Assembly (NCBI GenBank): GCA_964433495.1
Contig: CAYSRC010000006.1
Location: forward strand, 1-64,000
Origin: CAYSRC01 sp964433495
GTDB lineage: Bacteria > Bacillota > Clostridia > Oscillospirales > Ruminococcaceae
Direction: 5' to 3'
Length of the DNA stretch: 64,000 bases
This document shows positions 17,053-24,181 of this stretch, piece after piece. The notes under the pieces are model-generated. The model ran no database searches and had not been told where the DNA came from. It saw only the letters and a program-made list of their open reading frames with translations. Numbering within the stretch: the first letter of the stretch is position 1; every line of letters starts with the position of its first letter. A program made the translations under genes and the position numbers.

Positions 17053-18138
17053 CTGTTCGCTCTTCTCCCCGCCCTCGCGCTTTTTTTGCGAGGGCCTTCT
17101 CCTGCGGGGCGGCCTGCGGCGCGGCTCCTCCCCCTCAGCGGGGGGCGTCGCCCCCCCTTCGGGCGCGAGCTTTATCTCGCGGTAGGCCTCGGGCGCGGTG
17201 GTGTCCTGCGCCTCGGCGCGGGGCGCCTTTGCCTGCTTTTTGGGCCTGCCCTTCGCACCGCGGCGGGCTGCCGGGGCCGACGCCTCCTGCGGGGCTGCCT
17301 CCGCCTCGGGCTCGGGCTTTTTTCGCCTCTGCTTTCCGCCGATGACCGTGACCTCCTGCGCCTTAAACAGGCGCGGGGCGTTGTCCCCCTCAAATCGCAC
17401 CTTGACGGCGGTCGCGAGGACGTTGTTTTCCACGACCGTGCCCTCGCCCTCGGGTGTGCGCACAATCGCCCCCACCCTCGGGGTCAGATCCGCCAGCTCT
17501 TCGTATACATCCTGCTCATATTTTAAACAGCACATCAGACGCCCGCACGCGCCCGAAATCTTGGTCGGGTTGAGCGACTTGCCCTGTTCCTTTGCCATCT
17601 TGATCGAAACCGGCTGAAAGTCGAACAGAAAGGTCGAGCAGCAGAACGGCTTGCCGCACATGCCGATGCCGCCGAGCAGCTTGCTCTCGTCCCGCACCCC
17701 TATCTGCCGCAGCTCTATCCTCGTGTGGAAGGCGGTCGCGAGATCCTTGACCAGCTCGCGGAAGTCCACCCTGCCGTCCGCAGTGAAATAGAACAGGATC
17801 TTACTGCCGTCAAAGGCGTACTCGACATCCACCAGCTTCATCACCAGCCCGTGCTCGGCGATCTTGCGCTTGCAGATGTCGTAGGCCTGCTTCTCCTTCT
17901 CCCTGTTGTCGTCATAGCGGCGCACGTCGGCCTCGTTCGCGACGCGGATAACCGGCTTGAGCGGCTTGACGATGCCGTCGTCGCCCACCTCGCGCGCCGC
18001 CATGCCGACGACGCCGCATTCGACGCCGCGCGCGGTCTCGACAATTACCCGGTCGCCCGAGCGCACGTCGTACCCCGCGGGGTCAAAGTAGTAGAGCTTG
18101 CCGACATTTCTGAACCTTACGCCTATAACCTTCGCCAT
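17035..18138 (-). CDS. ricT: RicT/YaaT, PSP1-domain protein
   Basis: This 367-residue protein resembles Bacillus YaaT/RicT, part of the RicAFT iron-sulfur complex that affects RNase Y-dependent mRNA maturation and sporulation phosphorelay. The PSP1 region covers about residues 60-150. The Cys-rich segment with CGKPFCC and CGRLMCC (about 160-205) fits cluster binding. About the last 100 residues are a low-complexity Lys/Arg/Pro/Glu tail, unusually long for the family. The ATG at 18138 has GGAG upstream. It follows darA and holB in the usual Firmicutes order. Confidence 0.92.
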   Translation of the reverse strand: MAKVIGVRFRNVGKLYYFDPAGYDVRSGDRVIVETARGVECGVVGMAAREVGDDGIVKPLKPVIRVANEADVRRYDDNREKEKQAYDICKRKIAEHGLVMKLVDVEYAFDGSKILFYFTADGRVDFRELVKDLATAFHTRIELRQIGVRDESKLLGGIGMCGKPFCCSTFLFDFQPVSIKMAKEQGKSLNPTKISGACGRLMCCLKYEQDVYEELADLTPRVGAIVRTPEGEGTVVENNVLATAVKVRFEGDNAPRLFKAQEVTVIGGKQRRKKPEPEAEAAPQEASAPAARRGAKGRPKKQAKAPRAEAQDTTAPEAYREIKLAPEGGATPPAEGEEPRRRPPRRRRPSQKKREGGEKSEQKKQQP

Positions 18139-18148
18139 TTTTACTCCG

Positions 18149-19033
18149 TCACAGCCGCGACGCGATGCGCGCGCACAGCAGCTTTAAGTTGATATTTTTG
18201 GAGACGTCGCGGTACCCGTCTCCCACGCCCTTTGCAAAGCCCTCGTCGACCGTCTCGCCGAGAGAAAGCGACCGCTCGACACACAGGCTCAGGCAGAACA
18301 GCGCCCATTTCAGCGAGGCGCGGTCGGCGCAGCCCCCCTCGAGCGCCGCGAGAAAGCCGAGCTTGTCCCCCTCGAGCGCCGCGCTGTATGCCCGCTCGGC
18401 ACACTGCGCAAGCGCGAGGCGGTTTCGGTCGCCGAGCGTATCAATGACAAGCCCCACGCGCCCCCCGAACAGCCCGCACAGCCGCGACGCCCGCTCGCGG
18501 TCCTCGGCGGGAAAGCGCGCCGCAACCGCACCGCTCGCCGTCTCGGGCGGCACCGCGCCCACCCGCAGCCTGACACAGCGCGACAGCACCGTCGGCAGCA
18601 GGTCGCTCTCCCTCCGGGCGGTGAGCACAAAGAGCACCCCCGCGGGCGGCTGCTCGAGCGTCTTGAGCAGCGCGTTTGCCGAATACATGTTGAGGTTGTG
18701 CGCATCGCACACAAGGCAGACCCGGCGCCCGTCGCTCGTGACGGCCGACTTGCCGAGCTCGTAGACGGCCGAGCGGACCGACTCGACCGATATTGCGCCC
18801 GACGCCCCGCCGCCGCTTACGACGACACAGTCGGGGTGCACCCCCTGCTCGACGAGCCCGCGCCCGTCCGAAAGATAGGCGGCGGCGACAAGCCGCGCGG
18901 CGAAATTTCTGCCGCAGCCGTCCTCGCCGCTTATGAGCAGCGCAGGCACAGAGCCCCCGCCCTCGAGCAGGGACTCTGCGCGGCGCTTAAACTCCTCGTT
19001 GCCGATGAGAGGGTCAAAGTCAAACCTTTTCAA
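18149..19033 (-). CDS. holB: DNA polymerase III subunit delta'
   Basis: This 294-residue clamp-loader subunit has an N-terminal AAA+ fold. It shows a degenerate P-loop GEDGCGRN (36-43, without the Lys-Ser/Thr needed for ATP hydrolysis), LLKTLEQPP and an SRC motif (LPTVLSRC), all typical of delta'. No zinc-binding Cys quartet is apparent. It overlaps the darA stop by 14 nt and precedes ricT by 10 nt, so the three genes form one operon. Confidence 0.9.
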   Translation of the reverse strand: MKRFDFDPLIGNEEFKRRAESLLEGGGSVPALLISGEDGCGRNFAARLVAAAYLSDGRGLVEQGVHPDCVVVSGGGASGAISVESVRSAVYELGKSAVTSDGRRVCLVCDAHNLNMYSANALLKTLEQPPAGVLFVLTARRESDLLPTVLSRCVRLRVGAVPPETASGAVAARFPAEDRERASRLCGLFGGRVGLVIDTLGDRNRLALAQCAERAYSAALEGDKLGFLAALEGGCADRASLKWALFCLSLCVERSLSLGETVDEGFAKGVGDGYRDVSKNINLKLLCARIASRL

Positions 19034-19343
19034 ACCTGATGATGTCCTGCACGATAATTGTCGCGCCGCCCACCGTGACCTCGAGCGGGTAGGCGTTTGT
19101 CACCCCCATGCCGTAGCTCGTGGTCGAGGGCACAAGCTGCTTGCGCTGCCTGCTCTGCTCGGAGATAAGGCCGATGGCCTCGTCGACCTTGTCATCGTCG
19201 GTAGCGATCATGAACGTAACATTGCCCGAGAGCAAAAACCCCCCCGTGGTCGCAAGCCTTGTCACCGAAAAACCCGCCGACGTGAGCGAAGACTGTACCG
19301 CAGTGCTGTCATCCTTGTTTACTATGGCAGTGATGAGCTTCAT
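19020..19343 (-). CDS. darA: Cyclic di-AMP receptor DarA (PII-like)
   Basis: This 107-residue PII-like protein matches the YaaQ/PstA/DarA family. It has the N-terminal MKLITAIVNKDD strand, a flexible T-loop region around TGGFLLSGN (residues 33-41) and a central SYGMGVT. The protein senses c-di-AMP as a trimer; its output target is unknown. It is the first gene of darA-holB-ricT. A small hairpin, AAGCGCC-TTC-GGCGCTT (19360-19376), lies in the leader just before the GGGAGG ribosome site. Confidence 0.93.
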   Translation of the reverse strand: MKLITAIVNKDDSTAVQSSLTSAGFSVTRLATTGGFLLSGNVTFMIATDDDKVDEAIGLISEQSRQRKQLVPSTTSYGMGVTNAYPLEVTVGGATIIVQDIIRFEKV

Positions 19344-19713
19344 GGTACCTACCTCCCGTTAAGCGCCGAAGGCGCTTTTTATGATATTTATATTTTACCA
19401 TCACGTGTGCAAAATTTCCACCCAAATATTCGGACGCCCGTCCGCAAAAACAAAATGCGCGGCAAATCCGCCGAACTTTTGGGCAGTTTTTTTGCGGTTA
19501 AACAACAAGTATTTGCGCCTTGCGGCCCGCTTTCCGGCGCTGTCGAAGCCGCGGGGCGGCTTGATTTCTATGCTTTTTAACATTTTCAACCTACTTTTCA
19601 ACAATCGGGCAGCGTCCCTTTTACAGACAGTATTCCCCCGTCCGTGCGCCTCGAAACGCAAAAATTTCGAGCGCGCGGGCGCAAGACTTCTTGAAGTGCC
19701 GCGCAAGATATGG
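19344..19713. other. Divergent intergenic region upstream of darA and a small gene
   Basis: These 370 bp contain the darA leader hairpin and AT-rich stretches around 19380-19410 that must include the darA promoter, which I cannot place confidently. No coding potential is evident. Confidence 0.5.
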
Positions 19714-19719
19714 TATTGT
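19691..19719 (+). promoter_or_regulatory. Probable promoter of the 77-residue membrane protein gene
   Basis: TTGAAG (19691-19696) and TATTGT (19714-19719) are spaced 17 nt, about 33 nt before the ATG at 19752. Confidence 0.5.
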
Positions 19720-19751
19720 AATATAAACATCAAGTCGAACGGGGTGTTATT

Positions 19752-19985
19752 ATGGCAAAAAAGAGCAAAAAGCAGGAGGCCGAACAGGTCGTGGAGTTGT
19801 ATGACGACGTCGACAACACCGGAGCGGTAAAACGCCTTGTCCGCTCAGGCATCACCTTCGGCAGCGCGCTCGCGATGGTCATAAGCTTCACCACCTGGCA
19901 CTCGGTCTTTTGGGCGATCATACACGGGCTTCTCAGCTGGGTGTACGTCATATACTATCTGATCACCTACAACGGCATATTTTGA
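19752..19985 (+). CDS. Small membrane protein, unknown function
   Basis: This 77-residue protein begins with a Lys-rich, highly charged stretch (MAKKSKKQEAEQ). It is followed by an acidic segment and two hydrophobic helices (about 31-50 and 53-72). I do not recognise the family. GGGGTG lies 7 nt before the ATG, a promoter is visible upstream, and a perfect terminator follows 17 nt after the stop. It is therefore an independent, real-looking transcription unit rather than a chance frame. Confidence 0.7.
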   Translation: MAKKSKKQEAEQVVELYDDVDNTGAVKRLVRSGITFGSALAMVISFTTWHSVFWAIIHGLLSWVYVIYYLITYNGIF

Positions 19986-20001
19986 TTTTGACCGCATGAC
20001 G

Positions 20002-20040
20002 ATCGAGGCCCTCGGCAAAACCGCCGAGGGCCTCGATTTA
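20002..20040 (+). terminator. Strong terminator after the small membrane protein gene
   Basis: ATCGAGGCCCTCGGC (20002-20016) pairs perfectly with GCCGAGGGCCTCGAT (20023-20037), followed by a short T-containing tail. Confidence 0.8.
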
Positions 20041-20370
20041 CCTTGAAAGGAGTTCTTCGGGGGCGGCGCTTCGGGGGCGGCGCTTCAGGGGCCGCCTGTT
20101 TTTCGCCCGGTCCGCTTAAGCCCCCCAACGCGGAGGCTCCTCCTGTCGGCGCCGGCCTTTTTGTACCCTGCTCAGCACGGCACCCGAGGTCGGCGTCTTT
20201 TGTTCCCGCTGAAGCCGTTCGGGCGAAAAGCGGGCCGGCGGCGTTCGGGGCCCGGCGCGGGTCCCTTCGCGGGGCGGCTTTGCTTTCCCTCCCGTCCGCC
20301 GGCGTGGGAAGGAGGGGCGGCGACAGGCCCCGAACGCCGCCGCTCGGCGCTTGCAGCCGTAGCCGGGCCC
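20041..20370. other. GC-rich spacer downstream of azlD
   Basis: About 330 bp without a credible gene. A short direct repeat of a TTCGGGGGCGGCGC unit occurs at about 20056-20086. No terminator with a T-run is obvious for azlD. Confidence 0.5.
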
Positions 20371-20697
20371 TTAAAACACCGGCTGCACAAGCAGCATATA
20401 GCACGCCGTGCCGCCCGCGACCGAAAGCAGCATATTGCGCTTTAAAAGGTGAAACCCGATCACGACGGCGACGGCAACGGCCTCGGGCAGGCCGTGCGGG
20501 CTTGAGGCTATCTGCGTCCCCCTCAGGCAGTAGACGACCAGCATGCCGAACACGGCTGCGGGAAGCGCCGTGCCGAGGTATTTCACATACCCAGGCGTCG
20601 GGCGATCGTTTGAAAACACGATAAACGGCAAAAACCTTGTCACCACGGTCGCCGCGGCGCACAGCGCAACGGTGATTATCTGCTGTGTAAGCGTCAT
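20371..20697 (-). CDS. azlD: Branched-chain amino acid exporter subunit AzlD
   Basis: This 108-residue protein has four hydrophobic helices. The family features TRFLPF (about 20-25), YVKYLGTALPAAVFGMLVVY and the late MLLSVAGGTACYMLL are present. With AzlC it forms a transporter related to YgaZH, usually assigned to efflux of branched-chain amino acids or analogues. Its ATG overlaps the azlC stop in ATGA, which indicates translational coupling and a fixed stoichiometry. Confidence 0.9.
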   Translation of the reverse strand: MTLTQQIITVALCAAATVVTRFLPFIVFSNDRPTPGYVKYLGTALPAAVFGMLVVYCLRGTQIASSPHGLPEAVAVAVVIGFHLLKRNMLLSVAGGTACYMLLVQPVF

Positions 20698-21404
20698 CTC
20701 TGTCCCTCCGCCCTTTCGATGGGCCCGCGAAACGCCGTGAGCAGGCCCAAAATGCCGAGCATCGTCGGGATCATGAACGAGTCCTTTCCGAAGACGGCAA
20801 GGCAGACGAGCGAGACCGCGAGGCCGATGACCGACGAATAGTGTTTTTTCTCCTTTAACCACTGCTCTAAAAAGATGACGACAAACATGGCCGTCATGAC
20901 AAAATCGAGGCCCTCGGTGTCAAACCGGATGAGCGAGCCCAAAAGGCCGCCCGCCGTCGCGCCGAAAACCCAATAGAGCTGGTTGAGCAGCGTCACGAAA
21001 AACATGAACCAACCCCTGTCGATCCCCTCGGGAATGTCGGCCGAGCAGTTTATCGAAAAGCTCTCGTCGCACATCCCGAAGATGAGATAAAGCTTTTTCG
21101 CGCCCGTCCCCCTGAACCTGTCGAGCATCGCTATGCCGTAAAACAGGTGTCTTGCCTGCACCATGAGCGCCACCAAAAACGTCTCAAGCGGCGCGTAGGC
21201 CGACAGCAGCATCTCGACCGCCAAAAACTCAAGCGAGCCCCCGAAGACGGTGATGCTCATCAGCATGGGATAGACAAAGCTGAAGCCCGACGCGCGCATG
21301 TACACGCCGTACGTCATGCCGAGAAAGCAGAAGCCCGCAAAGATGGGCGCCGTGTGCGGGAGCGCCGCCCGAAACGCGTCCTTGATCGTTGATTTTCTCT
21401 CCAT
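20694..21404 (-). CDS. azlC: Branched-chain amino acid exporter subunit AzlC
   Basis: This 236-residue polytopic membrane protein belongs to the AzlC/YgaZ family. It shows ALPHTAPIFAGFCFLGMTYG near the N terminus, GGSLEFLAVEML, QARHLFYGIAML and DESFSI. The ATG at 21404 is preferred: GGAGG lies about 10 nt upstream and the alternative longer frame lacks family similarity. The promoter is at 21457-21485. It forms a two-gene operon with azlD. Confidence 0.9.
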   Translation of the reverse strand: MERKSTIKDAFRAALPHTAPIFAGFCFLGMTYGVYMRASGFSFVYPMLMSITVFGGSLEFLAVEMLLSAYAPLETFLVALMVQARHLFYGIAMLDRFRGTGAKKLYLIFGMCDESFSINCSADIPEGIDRGWFMFFVTLLNQLYWVFGATAGGLLGSLIRFDTEGLDFVMTAMFVVIFLEQWLKEKKHYSSVIGLAVSLVCLAVFGKDSFMIPTMLGILGLLTAFRGPIERAEGQR

Positions 21405-21456
21405 AAAGCCGCAGCCTCCAAAGAATAAACGCGCGCCGCGCGGCGGACACGCTTCA

Positions 21457-21485
21457 ATATAACACAACAAGGCCGGCCGGTTCAA
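21457..21485 (-). promoter_or_regulatory. Promoter of azlCD
   Basis: On the minus strand TTGAAC (21480-21485) and TTATAT (21457-21462) are spaced 17 nt, giving a leader of about 45 nt to the azlC ATG. Confidence 0.6.
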
Positions 21486-21712
21486 CCTATTTTCGGCTTG
21501 GGCCCGAGGCGGCCGCGCGCGGTTTTAAGCCCGCCCCTGCCTCTCTTATCTGCGCGGCGCCCGGCTTAAAGGCGCCCGAAGAGCGCCGTGGGAAGTGTCC
21601 AAAATGAAGATTTGAGGAACGCCGTCGCCCCCTGACTTCCGGGGACTGCCGTACCCTTTTCTCACGACTTCTTTTAACTCTGCCTTCGGACGCTCCCGGC
21701 GGCGTGCGGCTA
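21486..21712. other. Divergent intergenic region between azlC and a MATE gene
   Basis: GC-rich sequence without a recognisable gene. It separates the azlCD promoter from the MATE promoter starting at 21713. Confidence 0.5.
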
Positions 21713-21741
21713 TTGTAAAAAACCCCGGAATGGTATAAAAT
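21713..21741 (+). promoter_or_regulatory. Promoter of the third MATE gene
   Basis: TTGTAA (21713-21718) and TAAAAT (21736-21741) are spaced 17 nt, about 36 nt before the ATG at 21778. Confidence 0.5.
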
Positions 21742-21777
21742 AAAAGGCACTGTGACTCTTTACGGGGGGGTAAAGCT

Positions 21778-23169
21778 ATGATTTCGGAAAAGGACAACAA
21801 AAACCATCTGCTGCGGTGGGCGGTTTCGCTCATGCTGCCCATCATGATGCAGCAGCTGCTTCTGGTCGTCGTCAACACCGTCGACAGCCTGATGATGGGG
21901 CAGCTCAGCGAGACCGCGATGACGGCGGTCTCCCAAAGCGCCCAAATCTTCTACATCTTCACCGTCATGAGCAACGGCATCGCGGGCACCTGCGTCATCC
22001 TTGTCGCGCAGTATTGGGGCAAACGAGACAACGACTCGATAAAGACCATCATCTCCTTTTCCCTCAAGCTCGGGATGCTGTTCAGCGCCGTCATCTTCGC
22101 GCTCATCGAGCTCATGCCGACGGTCATCTTCAGGATATTCAGCAACGACCCCACCGTCATCGAGATGGGCATCCGCTACATACGCATAACCGCCTTCATG
22201 TGCCCGCTCTACGGCATCTCGTCGGTCATGTACTCAACCTTTAAGGGGGTCGAGCGCACAAGGCTCGTCTTTTGGGGCAACACCATCTGCTATGCGCTGA
22301 CAATCGTGCTCAACTACTGCCTCGTGTTCGGCAAATTCGGCCTGCCGCAGCTCGGCTATCTCGGCGCGGCGGTGGGCGCGCTCGTCGCCCGCGTCGTCGA
22401 GGCCGTCTTTGTCCTCGTCTGCTTCTTCAGGATGCACGATATCGGCTACAGGCTCTCGGACATCAAGCGCCGCAGCAGGCTGCTGACGAGGGACTTCTTT
22501 AAAACGATGGCCCCCATCGCGGGTCACGAGATCATTTGGGGCATCGGCGTCTCGATGTCGCAGATGACCCTCGGCCACCTCTCGACGGCCGCCACCGCCG
22601 CCTTCAACATAGCGTATGTCTTTAACAACCTGCTCGCCGCGATGATCTACGGCCTCGGCGGGGCCGCCACCACCATAACGGGCAAGCTCATCGGCGAAAA
22701 CGACATCGACGCCGTCAAGCGCTCGTCCCGCAAGCTGATGACCTATGCGATCGTGATAAGCGCCGCAGGCTCGGCCGTGATGCTGCTCGGCAGGGACTTC
22801 TTTGTCTCGCTGTACGCCAACGTTTCGCCCGAGACGATTGAGTTTGCAAAGAGCTACATCCCGATCATGGCGGGGGTGCTGTTCTTCCAGGGCTGGGAGG
22901 TCGTCGGTCTCGTCAGCATCCTGCGCGCGGGCGGCGACGGCAAGACCGGCTTTATCACCGACATCATCGTCATGTGGATGATCGCCATCCCGCTCGGCCT
23001 GCTCGCCGCGTACAGATGGCAGCTCTCGCCCGTCCTCGTCGTGCTGCTCTTTAAGATCGACATGCCCATGAAGTCCGTCGTGGCGCTCGTGCGGGTGCTG
23101 CGCATGAAGTGGATACACAATCTCACCCGCGACAACGCCGGCGAGGCCGCCGGGGCCGGCGCGCGGTAG
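21778..23169 (+). CDS. MATE family efflux protein, paralogue 3
   Basis: This 463-residue protein has about 12 helices. MatE motifs include SLMLPIMMQQLLLVVVNTVD (about 17-36) with GQLSETAMTAVS, and AYVFNNLLAAMIYGLGGAATTITG in the second half. The Met-rich helices and the ATG preceded by GGGGGG are normal. It is followed, in the same frame after its TAG stop, by a CPBP protein gene with a damaged 5' end. Its transport substrate is unknown. Confidence 0.9.
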   Translation: MISEKDNKNHLLRWAVSLMLPIMMQQLLLVVVNTVDSLMMGQLSETAMTAVSQSAQIFYIFTVMSNGIAGTCVILVAQYWGKRDNDSIKTIISFSLKLGMLFSAVIFALIELMPTVIFRIFSNDPTVIEMGIRYIRITAFMCPLYGISSVMYSTFKGVERTRLVFWGNTICYALTIVLNYCLVFGKFGLPQLGYLGAAVGALVARVVEAVFVLVCFFRMHDIGYRLSDIKRRSRLLTRDFFKTMAPIAGHEIIWGIGVSMSQMTLGHLSTAATAAFNIAYVFNNLLAAMIYGLGGAATTITGKLIGENDIDAVKRSSRKLMTYAIVISAAGSAVMLLGRDFFVSLYANVSPETIEFAKSYIPIMAGVLFFQGWEVVGLVSILRAGGDGKTGFITDIIVMWMIAIPLGLLAAYRWQLSPVLVVLLFKIDMPMKSVVALVRVLRMKWIHNLTRDNAGEAAGAGAR

Positions 23170-23385
23170 GACGGCGCAAAACACGGCACAAGCCGCACAC
23201 GACAATGCTCCCGCCGACGTTTAGAAAACCAATATCGTGAGGTCGTTATACGAGTTCGTCAAAACGGGTCCGTCACAACAGAAATAGGCAAAACGATAAT
23301 CGCCGCGGTTATCCTGCTTTCGGTTTTCTTTCTTCAAGGCGCGGTTGCCGTAATCAACAACCTCGACGGGGCAAAATCGGCTGTT

Positions 23386-23997
23386 GTGCGCGGGCTTATC
23401 CTTTGGGGCTTGGCAGCGCTCACCGCCGTTTTCTGCCGTGTAAAAGACAAATCGATCGAACATCTCGGCTTTTGCAGGCCGAAAAAGGGCTCGCTCAAGA
23501 GGCAGTATTACTTTATCCCGCCGATATTTGCCGCCCTTGCCGCCTTTTCTCTCGGCACGGACGCGGACAACGATCTCGGAACAATATGCGCCGATTTGTT
23601 CCCGGCACTCGGGATAGGGTTTTGCGAGGAGATATACTTTCGGGGAATCCTGTTCAACCTGTGGCTGAAAAAGGGCGAGAGAACAGCGGTCGCGGTTTCC
23701 TCCGCGCTGTTTGCCGTGTGTCATCTTATGAACGCCGCCGGCGGCGCGGGCACGGCCGAAACCGCCTTGCAGATTTGCTTTGCGCTTGTGTACGGCGTTG
23801 TGTTTTCCCTTATTTTTATCGTCTGCAACAGCATCCGGCCGTGTATAGCGCTTCACGCTTTCCACGATTTTTGCTCGTTTTTGTCGGCCGAGGGCAGCGT
23901 TTTGGGGGCGGCAGCCGTAGGCGCCGTTCAATTCATGACCCTGCTTTGCTATGCTCTTGCCGTCACTGCGGGCAAAAAAGCGACCGGACGCGAATAA
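23386..23997 (+). CDS. CPBP-family intramembrane protease, 5' end damaged
   Basis: The three CPBP (Abi/CAAX-type) motifs are intact: EEIYFR, FAVCHLMN and LHAFHDF. The usual role is membrane proteolysis, sometimes in bacteriocin self-immunity. The given GTG start cuts off part of the first membrane helix. The same frame is open back to 23170 but has no ATG, GTG or TTG, and encodes a helix-like TIIAAVILLSVFFL at 23293-23334. A different frame at 23225-23274 reads KTNIVRSLYEFVKTGPS, which looks like a natural N terminus. A small frameshift near 23270-23280, or a sequence error, is therefore likely. Confidence 0.7.
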   Translation: MRGLILWGLAALTAVFCRVKDKSIEHLGFCRPKKGSLKRQYYFIPPIFAALAAFSLGTDADNDLGTICADLFPALGIGFCEEIYFRGILFNLWLKKGERTAVAVSSALFAVCHLMNAAGGAGTAETALQICFALVYGVVFSLIFIVCNSIRPCIALHAFHDFCSFLSAEGSVLGAAAVGAVQFMTLLCYALAVTAGKKATGRE

Positions 23998-24115
23998 TCA
24001 TCCCTTTGTGCGCCGAGACCTGCGCTTGCCCGACGGGCTCTCCCCTGCACGGGGTTTACGGCTGCCTCGGCGCCCCGAGCGCGTTTTCAAACAGACCTTT
24101 TTCAAAACAGCGTTT

Positions 24116-24157
24116 AAAAACAGTGCTGTCCGCAAAAAACGGACAGCACTGTTTTTT
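24116..24157. terminator. Bidirectional terminator between convergent genes
   Basis: AACAGTGCTGTCCG pairs with CGGACAGCACTGTT. A-runs on the left and T-runs on the right make it work on both strands. It serves the CPBP gene (plus) and the carboxypeptidase (minus). Confidence 0.85.
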
Positions 24158-24181
24158 CAACGGCACAGACGCCTTGCCCTC

